The translations under genes were made by a program, and so were the position numbers. From positions 1,736,001 through 1,800,000 of the forward strand of contig NZ_LT629785.1 in assembly GCF_900105995.1 (NCBI RefSeq): a stretch of DNA of 64,000 nucleotides, in the 5' to 3' direction. This DNA comes from Pseudomonas pohangensis (lineage in GTDB: Bacteria; Pseudomonadota; Gammaproteobacteria; Pseudomonadales; Pseudomonadaceae). Below, in pieces: positions 28,666 through 36,986 of the stretch. The stretch's first letter is position 1. Each line of letters opens with the position of its first letter. The notes below the pieces were generated by a model. The model did not search any database. It had not been told where the DNA came from and saw nothing but the letters and a program-made list of their open reading frames with translations.

Positions 28666-29280
28666 ATGTCCTTAATACTATTTCACACACCAAGTTCTCG
28701 CTCACTCCGTCCTCTTTGGTTGCTCGAAGAGATGGGTCTCGATTTCGAATTGAAAACGATGACCTACGATCCAGAGTATTTTGCATCTGACGCCTACAGG
28801 GAGATCAATCCCATGGGCAAGGTGCCAGCCTTGTATGATGGTGATCACCTGATTCTAGAATCGACGGTTATTCTGCAGTACATACTGGCGAAACACGATC
28901 CATCGCCTTTAAGCGTAGAACCTGAAGAGCCCGACTTTGGATTCTATTTGACCTGGTTGCACATGGCCGAGAGTGGCCTATCGCACTATCTCGCTGTGGT
29001 TCTTGGTCAGCTGAGTGGCCTTGAAAGATATGCAGTCTCCGAAGGTTTCGAAGCCTATGTGAAGTATCAAGCCGAGAAGGCTTTCGAGATGCTGGATAAC
29101 CATCTTGTCGGCAGGTCATTCATTGCCGCAGACCGCTTCACGGCTGCTGATATTTCCGTTGGATACAGCCTGTTTCTGGCAACCCAGCTTTGTAGACTGC
29201 CCTTGCCAGATCGTGTGCAAGCTTATTTTGAGAGATTGCAGGATCGCCCAGCCTGGAAAAAGGTCGTTTCGATCAAATAG
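28666..29280 (+). CDS. Glutathione S-transferase family protein
   Basis: 204 residues: thioredoxin-like N-terminal domain (LFHTPSSRSLRPLWLLEEMG, with the cis-Pro in KVPAL and the ESTVI glutathione-binding motif) and an all-helical C-terminal domain with the FTAADIS motif. Start at 28666 because the first residue of the fold is there. Last gene of the catabolic module; a role in conjugating or detoxifying an intermediate is likely but unproven. Confidence 0.92.
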   Translation: MSLILFHTPSSRSLRPLWLLEEMGLDFELKTMTYDPEYFASDAYREINPMGKVPALYDGDHLILESTVILQYILAKHDPSPLSVEPEEPDFGFYLTWLHMAESGLSHYLAVVLGQLSGLERYAVSEGFEAYVKYQAEKAFEMLDNHLVGRSFIAADRFTAADISVGYSLFLATQLCRLPLPDRVQAYFERLQDRPAWKKVVSIK

Positions 29281-29320
29281 GCTTGGTGAACTGACCCTAG
29301 CAGCGTAGGCACATCTGAGT

Positions 29321-29370
29321 GTCCGCAGTCGGCACATTTCAGCCCCTTGCCAGCAGCATCAGGCGACCTG
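29321..29370 (+). repeat. Dispersed repeat, copy B
   Basis: Contains the same 17-bp core as copy A (29337-29353), then diverges (CAGCATCAGGCGACC against GGGGCGGCAGCCGACC). It lies immediately after the GST gene, at the 3' edge of the AT-richer module. Confidence 0.65.
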
Positions 29371-29450
29371 TAGCTGGTCGTAGACAGCCAGCGAACCCGC
29401 GTCGATCGGCCTGGAAAGTGGCGCGGATGGGAAACCTCAACCTGGATCCT

Positions 29451-29479
29451 GCTCGCGTCTGCCTATGCAGAACGCGAGC
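29451..29479. other. Hairpin after the DUF1254 gene
   Basis: Stem GCTCGCGT-CTGC paired with GCAG-ACGCGAGC, one bulged A, 4-nt loop. It lies 24 bp beyond the stop of the minus-strand DUF1254 gene and may stop or protect its transcript, although no T run follows. Confidence 0.5.
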
Positions 29480-29503
29480 ACGGGTGCTATGGGCGGTGCT
29501 GAA

Positions 29504-31021
29504 TCAGGGCTGCAACTCTATATCGCCCGGCCGCCAGCTCTGGTTGAACCAGGGTTCCAGTGGCCCGTAGAGGCGCAGCGCCACGTTGTAGCCCTTGCCG
29601 GGCATGCTTTGTACCCAGTTGTGTTCCTGACCTGGCGGCGCCTTGGGGCCGAACCAGACGGTAACACCGCCATCCGCGTTCAGGCGCACGCCCGGCAAGG
29701 TGCTGTCGAGGCCTGCCAGTTTCTGGTCGCTGGGCAACAGCGAACGGGTCTGGTTGTCATAGGCGGTGAATGACCAGAAGTCCTTCGCCGGGATCGGCCC
29801 GGGCAACGTGACCTTGTACGTCTTGTCCGGGTCCAGATAGTGCCCGTCAGCATCACGCACGGTGATCGCATAGGCCGAGCCGGTGCCCGGCTTCGATTCG
29901 GTCATGGCTGGCGTGATGCCGGTGGCGTAGTAGAAGAATCTCATCCGTGCATCAAGCAGCCGTTCGGCACCGTTGAGGAACTGGTAGCTGCCACCGATGA
30001 AAGGTGTCCACCATTGGCGGTCGTTGTAGATACGCGTTTTCGTATCCCGCGAGGCATACAGATTGGTCCGGGCAATGGCATTGGCCACTGCCACCGACTC
30101 GCTGAGGATGCCCTTCATGCGTGCATCGGGAGCAAACGGCTGACCCTTGCGGATACCGATTGCGGCATACAGGCCCACGGTATCGGGGTCGACCCAGTCC
30201 GCCGGCTCGTTCTGCACCACAGCGTTCAGTTCCTCGTAGAAGCTGAAGTCATTGGCGCTGATGGTGTTGAACTTGACGCCCGAGACGTTGACCACCTGGG
30301 TAGCTACAGGCTTGGAGGCCTGTGCCAGCGGAAACACCGCCGCCTTGGCCCTGACTCCCGCCACCGCCGCCGCGATATCACCTTTCTCGACGAAGGCGCG
30401 GTAGAAGATCAGCAGCTGGTTGGTACGCGGATTGGCCAGGTGATAGCCCTTGGCCGGCAGCTCGCCCTTGTAGCCGGGCGGTACGAACAAGTAATCGCCA
30501 CCGGCGCCCTTGTCCGGGCCGGTGAAACCGACATCGGTTACCCAGCGGAAGTCGGCGTCATCCACCGGACCGAGTACCCTTGGCGGCACGCGCACGACCA
30601 TCGGCCCGGCGTTCAGGTCGACGCACAACACCACATACACGGTAGTGGTGTTGGCAGTCAGGAACAGCGAGCGCGCATCAAGCAAGTCTTCGCTGATGCC
30701 GATGTCGCGGTTTTCCCTGATGCCGGCCTGTTCGAAGCCTTTGCACAGTGCATGCACCGAGGTGGCTGACATGCCCTTCAGGAAAGCGTCGATGCCACGA
30801 CCGAAGTCCAGCTGGTCATAAGCCAGTTTTTCCGTTGCGGCATCGGGCACGCCATTGTTGAAGCGCAGCGTTCCTATGCGGGTTTCCTGGGTATCCGGCG
30901 TGGTGATTTTCGCTGGCACGTCGGGCGCGTACCTCGCCGTCTGCGCCAGGGCCAGCGACGTAGTGATGGCCGTTGTCGCGGCCAGTGCGATGAAAAGCAG
31001 GCAGTGCTTGAGTCGTTTCAT
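29504..31021 (-). CDS. DUF1254/DUF1214 exported protein (copy 1)
   Basis: 505 residues with an N-terminal signal peptide (KHCLLFIALAATTAITTSLALA). The DUF1254 domain occupies the first half (around DIGISEDLLDARSLFLTANTTT) and DUF1214 the C-terminal third, with the SFTAYDNQTRSLLPSDQ motif and the conserved ending PWFNQSWRPGDIELQP. Periplasmic; no enzymatic activity is firmly established for the family. Tandem paralogue of the next gene upstream. ATG at 31021 used; the longer frame lacks a signal peptide start. Confidence 0.9.
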   Translation of the reverse strand: MKRLKHCLLFIALAATTAITTSLALAQTARYAPDVPAKITTPDTQETRIGTLRFNNGVPDAATEKLAYDQLDFGRGIDAFLKGMSATSVHALCKGFEQAGIRENRDIGISEDLLDARSLFLTANTTTVYVVLCVDLNAGPMVVRVPPRVLGPVDDADFRWVTDVGFTGPDKGAGGDYLFVPPGYKGELPAKGYHLANPRTNQLLIFYRAFVEKGDIAAAVAGVRAKAAVFPLAQASKPVATQVVNVSGVKFNTISANDFSFYEELNAVVQNEPADWVDPDTVGLYAAIGIRKGQPFAPDARMKGILSESVAVANAIARTNLYASRDTKTRIYNDRQWWTPFIGGSYQFLNGAERLLDARMRFFYYATGITPAMTESKPGTGSAYAITVRDADGHYLDPDKTYKVTLPGPIPAKDFWSFTAYDNQTRSLLPSDQKLAGLDSTLPGVRLNADGGVTVWFGPKAPPGQEHNWVQSMPGKGYNVALRLYGPLEPWFNQSWRPGDIELQP

Positions 31022-31073
31022 TGTGCGTATCCTTCTCGCATCCGTTTGGCAAAGTGTGCGACCTGGACCTGCA

Positions 31074-31103
31074 GTTGCTGCGCCACAGTTGTGGCGCAGC
31101 AAC
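31074..31103. other. Strong hairpin between the two DUF1254 genes
   Basis: Perfect 13-bp stem GTTGCTGCGCCAC/GTGGCGCAGCAAC with a 4-nt loop, in the 94-bp gap after the upstream copy. Without a T tract it is likely to act as an attenuating or mRNA-stabilising structure. Confidence 0.6.
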
Positions 31104-31115
31104 CGATCAGGCTGA

Positions 31116-32666
31116 TCAAGGTTGCAGTTCTATCTCGCCCGGCCGCCAGCTCTGGTCAAACCAGGGTTCCAGCGCGCCGTACATGCGCAGTACCACGTTC
31201 CAGCCCTGGCCCGGCAGTGTCTGTACCCAGTTGCCTTGCTTGCCCGCCGGCGGCTTGGGGCCGAAGTAGATATCTACCGAACCGTCTGCATTGTATTGCA
31301 GGCCCTTCTTCTGACTGCCGGCACTGGGAAAACGCTGGTCAGTCTGGATCATCGAACGGGTCTGGTTGCTGTACAGGATCAGCGACCAGAAGTCCTTCAC
31401 CGGGGCGTTGGCCGGCATGTGCAGGCGGTAGCTCTTGCCGCCATCGAAGGGATTGCCGGCTGCGTCGCGCGCGGTCCAGGCATATTGCGAACCCTTGCCG
31501 ATCATCTTGGCTTCCATCGCCGGCGTTACCAGAATCGCCAGATAGTAGTAGAAGGTCGCGGCGTCAAAGTTCTGTACGCCCGGCTCGGTCTGGAACTGGT
31601 AGCCGCCGATAAAGCCTTTTTGCCAGTTGCTGTCCGGGTAGTAGTAGGCGCTCTTGTCGCGGGTGTGGAAGAGCACGGTGCGGGCCGTGGCTGCACCGAC
31701 CTTGGCCGCATCGGCAAGGATTTTCTGCATCCGCGCATCCGGGGCAAACGGCTTGCCCTTCTGGATGCCGATGGCCTGGAAGAAGCCCAAAGTGACCGGG
31801 TCAAGCGAGGCGGTCGGTTCTTCCTGTACCACCTGATTCAGCAGCTGCCAGTAGTTGTAGTCAGTGGGAAATACGGTGTTGAACGGCTTGCCCGACATAT
31901 CAACAAACGTGGGGGCAGGATGGGCTTTGCCGGCATCCGCCAGCGGATAGATTCTGGTGAATTTCTTGACCAGCTCGACGCCCGGCTTGGGGTCACCTTT
32001 GTCCAGGAAGCTGCGCCATGGAATCCACAGGCCGTAGGTAGGCGACTTCACGGTGAAATACCCGTCCGGCACCGTGCCCTGGTAGCCCGGCGGCAACAAC
32101 AGGTACTTGCCACCTTCGCCCTTGTCCGCGCCGGTGATGCCGACATCCACAACCCAGCGCTGCCACATGTCGTTGGCTGTGCCGAGCACCTTGGGCGGCA
32201 CTTCCAGCACAATCGGCCCATTCTTCAGGTCGATCCAGGTCCAGCTGTACACGGTATCGTCATTGCCGGTGAGCACAATGCCGCGGGAGTCGAGCAACTG
32301 CTCGAAAATCGGCACCACCGTATTCGGCGCTCCCATGCCGGCGAAGGCCTGGCGGTTGGCTATCTGGCTGACAGCAGGTATGCCCAGCAGATAGGCCTGC
32401 ACAGCACGCTGGAAGTCCAGGTTGTCATAAAGTTTGCTCGCGGTTTGCTGGTCAGGAAAGCCATCGGTGAACTTGAGCGTGCCCAGGCTTGTCTCGACCT
32501 GTGCCGGCGTACCCACACCATCCGGCGCGGGGGTCGAATACTTGACCTGCGGGTTAGCCGGTGGGCCATTGAGCATGCCAGTGCCGGCCAGGGCCGGCGC
32601 TGAGAGGTACAGGGTTGTGCCCAGTGCTATCCCGAGATTGCGCCAGGTTGTCGGGTATCTTTTCAT
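31116..32666 (-). CDS. DUF1254/DUF1214 exported protein (copy 2)
   Basis: 516 residues; signal peptide in the first about 28 residues (LGIALGTTLYLSAPALA). Same two-domain layout as its neighbour, including IVLTGNDDTVYSW, DVGITGADKGEGGKYLLLPPGYQG, LILYSNQTRSMIQTDQ and the ending PWFDQSWRPGEIELQP. The two genes are ancient tandem duplicates: similar along their length but with many substitutions. It is downstream, in the same direction, of an enoyl-CoA hydratase and three SDR genes, suggesting a common cell-envelope lipid-related process. Confidence 0.9.
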   Translation of the reverse strand: MKRYPTTWRNLGIALGTTLYLSAPALAGTGMLNGPPANPQVKYSTPAPDGVGTPAQVETSLGTLKFTDGFPDQQTASKLYDNLDFQRAVQAYLLGIPAVSQIANRQAFAGMGAPNTVVPIFEQLLDSRGIVLTGNDDTVYSWTWIDLKNGPIVLEVPPKVLGTANDMWQRWVVDVGITGADKGEGGKYLLLPPGYQGTVPDGYFTVKSPTYGLWIPWRSFLDKGDPKPGVELVKKFTRIYPLADAGKAHPAPTFVDMSGKPFNTVFPTDYNYWQLLNQVVQEEPTASLDPVTLGFFQAIGIQKGKPFAPDARMQKILADAAKVGAATARTVLFHTRDKSAYYYPDSNWQKGFIGGYQFQTEPGVQNFDAATFYYYLAILVTPAMEAKMIGKGSQYAWTARDAAGNPFDGGKSYRLHMPANAPVKDFWSLILYSNQTRSMIQTDQRFPSAGSQKKGLQYNADGSVDIYFGPKPPAGKQGNWVQTLPGQGWNVVLRMYGALEPWFDQSWRPGEIELQP

Positions 32667-32737
32667 GGTTGTCTCCCTCGCTGAGATAGCGGCAAAACGC
32701 AGTCGCCGCCGATAACTATTGCCACTTCAACCGGTTT

Positions 32738-33571
32738 TCAGGCGTCGGCCAACGGGCCCCAGATATCCGTGAAGCAGAGCTTCTCCATTGCTGGTGTCTG
32801 CATGCCCATGCCCATCGCTGCAGCCATGCGGCGCTTGGCGGGTTCGCTGTGTACGGTTTTGAGGAAGGCTATCTCCTCGTGATTCAGCTCTTCCTCGATG
32901 CTGCCGCTGAAGCGCACCGAAGCCTTGGCTGCGGCAAGTGCCTCCAGCGGGAAGCTGGCAATACGCCGGGCCAGGTTATCGACGAACTGGTCGATCTCGG
33001 CCGCCGGCAGTGCACGGTTGAAGTAGCCGTAACGCTCGGCGAGTTCGGCATCGATATCGCCACAGCCGAGGATGATTTCCAGCGCCCGGCCCTGGCCGAT
33101 CAGACGCGGCAGGCGCACGGTGCCACCGGCGCCGGGGATGATGCCGACACCGACTTCGGGCTGGCCGAGTACCGCCTGGCCGATGGCGCCAAAGCGCATG
33201 TCGCAGGCCAGTGCCAGTTCGCTGCCGCCGCCGCGGGCACGGCCCTGGATCTTGGCGATGCTGACCTTCGGGCTGGTACGCAAGCGGTCGAACACCTGGT
33301 TGATCCAGCCCAGCACCTCCTCGCGTGGTGCCGGCTCGCTGGGCAAGGTGGCGATGGTGCCGAGATCGGCATGGGCGACAAAGAAGTCCGGATTGGCGCT
33401 CTGCAGCACCATCACCTTGACCGCCTCGTCCACCTCGATCTCGCGGCTGAGGCGGTCCAGGTCAATCAACATGTCCATATCGAGCAGGTTGAGCTCGCCG
33501 TGGCTGAGGGTGACGAAGGCCACTCCGTTGTCGATGCTCACCGTCAGTGTCTTGAAATTCGCGTCGTTCAT
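32738..33571 (-). CDS. Enoyl-CoA hydratase/isomerase family protein
   Basis: 277 residues, crotonase fold. The oxyanion-hole segments are recognisable (NPDFFVAHADLG and ARGGGSELALACD), and GVGIIPGAGGTVRLPRLIG carries the usual second glutamate region. The active-site acid position is not certain, so hydratase against isomerase cannot be resolved. The ATG at 33571 is preceded by a gap that removes the overlap of the longer frame with the SDR gene. It follows the SDR gene after 44 bp. Confidence 0.85.
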   Translation of the reverse strand: MNDANFKTLTVSIDNGVAFVTLSHGELNLLDMDMLIDLDRLSREIEVDEAVKVMVLQSANPDFFVAHADLGTIATLPSEPAPREEVLGWINQVFDRLRTSPKVSIAKIQGRARGGGSELALACDMRFGAIGQAVLGQPEVGVGIIPGAGGTVRLPRLIGQGRALEIILGCGDIDAELAERYGYFNRALPAAEIDQFVDNLARRIASFPLEALAAAKASVRFSGSIEEELNHEEIAFLKTVHSEPAKRRMAAAMGMGMQTPAMEKLCFTDIWGPLADA

Positions 33572-33615
33572 GCTGTTGCTCCTGATTCTCTGTAGGTGCC
33601 GGGCGTCGGCCAGCT

Positions 33616-34455
33616 TTACTTGATGCCCATGGCGGACTTGGTCAGACGGTCGAGCAGGCTGTCGCCGAAGAGGCGCGAGACACGCCACAGCGGCGTCAGC
33701 GGATAACGGCTCTTCGCCCGTGGCGCCTGCAGGGCGCGCAGGATGGTCTTGCTGACCAGCTCCGGCGGCGCACCTTCACGGCCCATCTTCGCCAGCAATG
33801 CCGGCATTTTCGCCATGTAGGGAGCATATGCGGTATTGGCAAAACGGGTGTCGGCCTCGGGGGATTTTTCCCAGATCGGCGTGCGGATGTTGCCTGGCTC
33901 GATGGCCGAAACCTGGATACCGAAGATGCCCAGCTCGCGGCGCAAGGCATCGGAGAAAGCTTCCACCGCATGTTTGCTGCCGCCATAGGCGCCGACGAAG
34001 GGGAACACCAGACCGCCGCTGATCGAGCTGATATTGATGATCCGGCCCGGCGCATGGGGGCAATTGCTGCGCGCACCGAGCAGCGGCAGGAAGGCCTGGG
34101 TCACCTGCAGCAGGCCGAACACGTTGACCTCGAACATCTGCCGCACTTCCTCCATCGGCACGTGCATCAAGGGTGCGGCGCCGGAAACCCCGGAGTTGTT
34201 GACCAGCGCGCAGAGGCCGGCATCGCCGAGCGCCTGCTGTACTTGCTCAACCGCAGCGGCAATCGCCGGGGCGTCGGTCACATCGAACAGCAACGGGCTG
34301 AACTGCTCGCCCAGTTCTTGCTGCACCCGCTCGGCATCGGCCGCTTTGCGCACGCTGCCGAATACCCGGTAGCCGTTGGCAATCAGGTGGCGTGAGGCAT
34401 CCAGGCCGATGCCGGTGGAAACGCCGGTGATCAATACGCAGGGACGTTGGGACAT
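33616..34455 (-). CDS. SDR family oxidoreductase 1 of 3
   Basis: 279 residues; TGVSTGIG nucleotide motif, NNSG, catalytic YGGSK. The C-terminal extension of about 50 residues is longer than in minimal SDRs and resembles lipid/retinol-type members. It differs clearly from the two tandem SDRs upstream, from which it is separated by 15 bp, so it is not a recent duplicate of them. Confidence 0.9.
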   Translation of the reverse strand: MSQRPCVLITGVSTGIGLDASRHLIANGYRVFGSVRKAADAERVQQELGEQFSPLLFDVTDAPAIAAAVEQVQQALGDAGLCALVNNSGVSGAAPLMHVPMEEVRQMFEVNVFGLLQVTQAFLPLLGARSNCPHAPGRIINISSISGGLVFPFVGAYGGSKHAVEAFSDALRRELGIFGIQVSAIEPGNIRTPIWEKSPEADTRFANTAYAPYMAKMPALLAKMGREGAPPELVSKTILRALQAPRAKSRYPLTPLWRVSRLFGDSLLDRLTKSAMGIK

Positions 34456-34470
34456 GCTGGTGAACTCCTG

Positions 34471-35271
34471 TTAGAGAACCCGCGCCAGCAGGCGCGGATA
34501 GCTTTCCGGCAACAGCCGGGCGAGCCAGTCGATGGTGGAAGAACGGTAACCGGTAATGACCCGGCGCCGGCCTTGCTGGATGCCGCGCAGAATGTCGGCA
34601 GCGCAACGCTCAGGTGGTGTGATCAGGGTGCGCTGGTTGGCTGCGTCCATGCGGTCTTCGATCGCGCCGCTAGTGGCGCAACGCCGGCTGGCACGATCGA
34701 TATTGGTTTTGATTCCGCCGGGGTGAACACACACAGCGCTGACACCGCTGCCAGCGAGCTCCGACCAGAGGCTCTCGGTCAGGCCGCGTACGGCAAATTT
34801 CACCAGATTGTAGGTGTTCAGCCCCGGCAGCCCGACCAGTCCGGCGATGCTGGAAATGTTGATGATGCAGCCTTCCTTCTGCGCCAGCATGTAGGGCAGG
34901 AAAGCCTTGCTGCAGTAAATGACGCTCCACAAGTCGAGGTCGACCAGCCAGTGTGCTTCTTCCAGCGTCTGGTTGGCAAAGGTGCCGAGCAAGGCGCTGC
35001 CGGCGTTATTGAACAGCATGTGGACTGTGCCGAAGTCGGCGATCACCTGAGCCGCGTGTGCATCCACTGCGGCGCGGTCGGTCACGTCCAGGCGGTACAG
35101 ACGCACCTCGGTTTGGCTCGGCAATTGGCTGCGGGTACGGGCCAGACCAGCTTCGTCTATATCCGACAGGGCCAGCCGGGCACCCTGTCGGGCCAAGGCA
35201 ATGGCCAGCGCCTGACCGATACCGGAACCGGCACCGGTGATCACCGCGACCTTGTTGTTGAAGTGGCGCAT
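34471..35271 (-). CDS. SDR family oxidoreductase 2 of 3
   Basis: 266 residues: TGAGSGIGQA near the N-terminus, NNAG, catalytic YNLVK (an SDR YxxxK), and the RVL ending. It is a paralogue of the next gene: NKVAVITGAGSGIG, LALSDI and LTESLWSEL are shared. The ATG at 35271 aligns with the start of that paralogue. Seventeen bp separate them. Confidence 0.9.
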   Translation of the reverse strand: MRHFNNKVAVITGAGSGIGQALAIALARQGARLALSDIDEAGLARTRSQLPSQTEVRLYRLDVTDRAAVDAHAAQVIADFGTVHMLFNNAGSALLGTFANQTLEEAHWLVDLDLWSVIYCSKAFLPYMLAQKEGCIINISSIAGLVGLPGLNTYNLVKFAVRGLTESLWSELAGSGVSAVCVHPGGIKTNIDRASRRCATSGAIEDRMDAANQRTLITPPERCAADILRGIQQGRRRVITGYRSSTIDWLARLLPESYPRLLARVL

Positions 35272-35288
35272 GCTTGCGTTCCTCTGGC

Positions 35289-36092
35289 TCAGGGTGTCAG
35301 CGACTTGATCAGTCGCGGATAGCTCTCGGGGAACAATCGCGGCAGCCAGTAGAGCAAACGGGAATGTTGCCCGGTGACGATACGCCGCTTGCCGCGACGC
35401 ACGCCCGCGAGGATTTCCCTGGCACATTGGGCAGGGCTGGTATGCATCAGGCTGGCAGCTTTCTTCTGCATGTTCTGTTCACGGACGCCGACCTTCTGCG
35501 ACACCCGCAGGCGCTGCTCAAAGCCGGTCTTGATCCCGCCGGGATGCACGCAGATGGCTTCCACCCCGCTGCCGTCCAGCTCCGACCAGAGACTCTCGGT
35601 CAGGCCGCGTACAGCGAACTTGGTGATGTTGTAGGCGCTGTGGGTGGGATAACCGATCAGGCCGAACACGCTGGACAGGTTGACGATGCAACCTTCGCGC
35701 TGTTCCAGCATCATCGGCAGGAAAGCCTTGCAGCCGTACACCACACCCCACAGGTTGATGTTCACCAGCCACTCCATCTCTTCGACGGTCTGGTTTTCAA
35801 AGGTGCCGATCAGCGTGGTGCCGGCGTTGTTGAACAGCAGGTGCGCGGTGCCGAAGTCGGCTTTGACTTGTGCTGCGTGGGCAAACACCGCCTCGCAATC
35901 GGAAACATCCAGAAGGTAGCTACGGACCCGGGTGCCGGCGGGTAGCTGCGCGACAGTTTCTTCCAGCCCGGCCTGATTCAGATCGGACAGTGCCAGCTGC
36001 GCGCCTTGCCCGGCCAGGGCGATGGCCAGTGCCCGGCCGATGCCGGAACCGGCTCCGGTGATAACGGCAACCTTGTTGTGAAAATCTTTCAT
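35289..36092 (-). CDS. SDR family oxidoreductase 3 of 3
   Basis: 267 residues; TGAGSGIGRA, NNAG, catalytic YNITK, and GGIKTGFEQRL after it. Together with the preceding paralogue it probably arose by tandem duplication, with functional divergence in the C-terminal half. It starts 41 bp after the exported-protein gene. Reaction presumably NAD(P)-dependent oxidation or reduction of a lipid-like substrate; nothing in the sequence identifies it. Confidence 0.9.
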   Translation of the reverse strand: MKDFHNKVAVITGAGSGIGRALAIALAGQGAQLALSDLNQAGLEETVAQLPAGTRVRSYLLDVSDCEAVFAHAAQVKADFGTAHLLFNNAGTTLIGTFENQTVEEMEWLVNINLWGVVYGCKAFLPMMLEQREGCIVNLSSVFGLIGYPTHSAYNITKFAVRGLTESLWSELDGSGVEAICVHPGGIKTGFEQRLRVSQKVGVREQNMQKKAASLMHTSPAQCAREILAGVRRGKRRIVTGQHSRLLYWLPRLFPESYPRLIKSLTP

Positions 36093-36133
36093 CAATGTGC
36101 TCCGTGGAGTCTGGTCAGATAAAGCTGTGCGGT

Positions 36134-36859
36134 TTACTGGTCGCCGGCCTGATAGGCGCTGGCCGGGAACTCCAGCAGCTCGAATTCCTCGCTCTGGTTG
36201 AAGCCGGGGCGTGGTGTGCCAATGTCTTCGCGGTAATCGCCGATGCGTGCCTTGAGCAGGAACGGCATGGGCATGCGGCGCTCTTCGACCGTATCGCCGG
36301 TGCGGCCGATGCCCAGGTAGCGGCCATCGGGCAGGCGGCGCACTTCGTCGAGCATGTGAATGTCACCGGCATAATGGTCATAGGCGCGATAGACCAGACG
36401 GAACGAGGGCTGGCCATCAAAGTAGGACGGCCCGATGCTGGTCTGCATTGGCCACAGATCGGTCTTGCCGCCGGCCAGACGCCACACCGTGTTGTAGCCG
36501 CGACCGCTGTCGGGGCCAGTCTGGGTGAACGACTTGCCCTCCCAGATACCCGGGTAGAACGGGTTGTGGCTGGCGACCGTCCAGAACACCGTCTTCCACA
36601 GTGTCGGGAAGGTGGTCATTTCGCCGGAGAATTCACCGTTCATCTCTTCCATGGTCGGCGCGGGCAGGTGCTTGAACAGCTCGACGGCCTGCTCCGGGGT
36701 CAGCTCCTCGACCCGGGCTGCCATCTGCATGACCTCAGGGGACAATACGGGCGCACTTTCTTCAGCCACAACCGGCTGGGCGACGACAACCAGAGCCAGA
36801 GTGGTGGCGGCGAACAGCTGGCGCAATAAATCGGCAGCAATCTTCATGCGGGTCTCCAT
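36134..36859 (-). CDS. Exported protein of unknown function
   Basis: 241 residues; signal peptide in the first about 33 residues (LFAATTLALVVVAQPVVAEE). The mature part is rich in aromatic residues (FYPGIWEGKSF, YFDGQPSFRLVYRAYDHYAGDIH) and ends with EEFELLEFPASAYQ. Translation may start at Met5. It is the first gene of the minus-strand run and faces an AraC regulator across a 127-bp gap. No family was recognised; a lipid- or polymer-related exported role would fit the neighbours. Confidence 0.7.
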   Translation of the reverse strand: METRMKIAADLLRQLFAATTLALVVVAQPVVAEESAPVLSPEVMQMAARVEELTPEQAVELFKHLPAPTMEEMNGEFSGEMTTFPTLWKTVFWTVASHNPFYPGIWEGKSFTQTGPDSGRGYNTVWRLAGGKTDLWPMQTSIGPSYFDGQPSFRLVYRAYDHYAGDIHMLDEVRRLPDGRYLGIGRTGDTVEERRMPMPFLLKARIGDYREDIGTPRPGFNQSEEFELLEFPASAYQAGDQ

Positions 36860-36916
36860 GCAGGGGATTTCGTGAGGCTATTGGGCCTGAACCGAAGGCA
36901 TGCAATTAACCATTCG

Positions 36917-36944
36917 GGGCCAATATTTTGTCTTTATGGGCCAA
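36917..36944. promoter_or_regulatory. Putative AraC-type binding repeats
   Basis: Two direct copies of GGGCCAA (36917-36923 and 36938-36944), 21 bp apart centre to centre, i.e. two helical turns as is usual for AraC-family sites. A separate pair of GCCTGAACC copies flanks them at 36885 and 36953. Lies between the exported-protein gene and its divergent AraC regulator. Confidence 0.5.
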
Positions 36945-36986
36945 ATCATCTAGCCTGAACCAGCGAAGTTTCCCCGGAGTCACCCC

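Noticed and set aside
31122..32603. Open frame of 493 codons opposite the second DUF1254 gene
   Set aside because: Shadow of the real gene; no ribosome binding site or recognisable domain.
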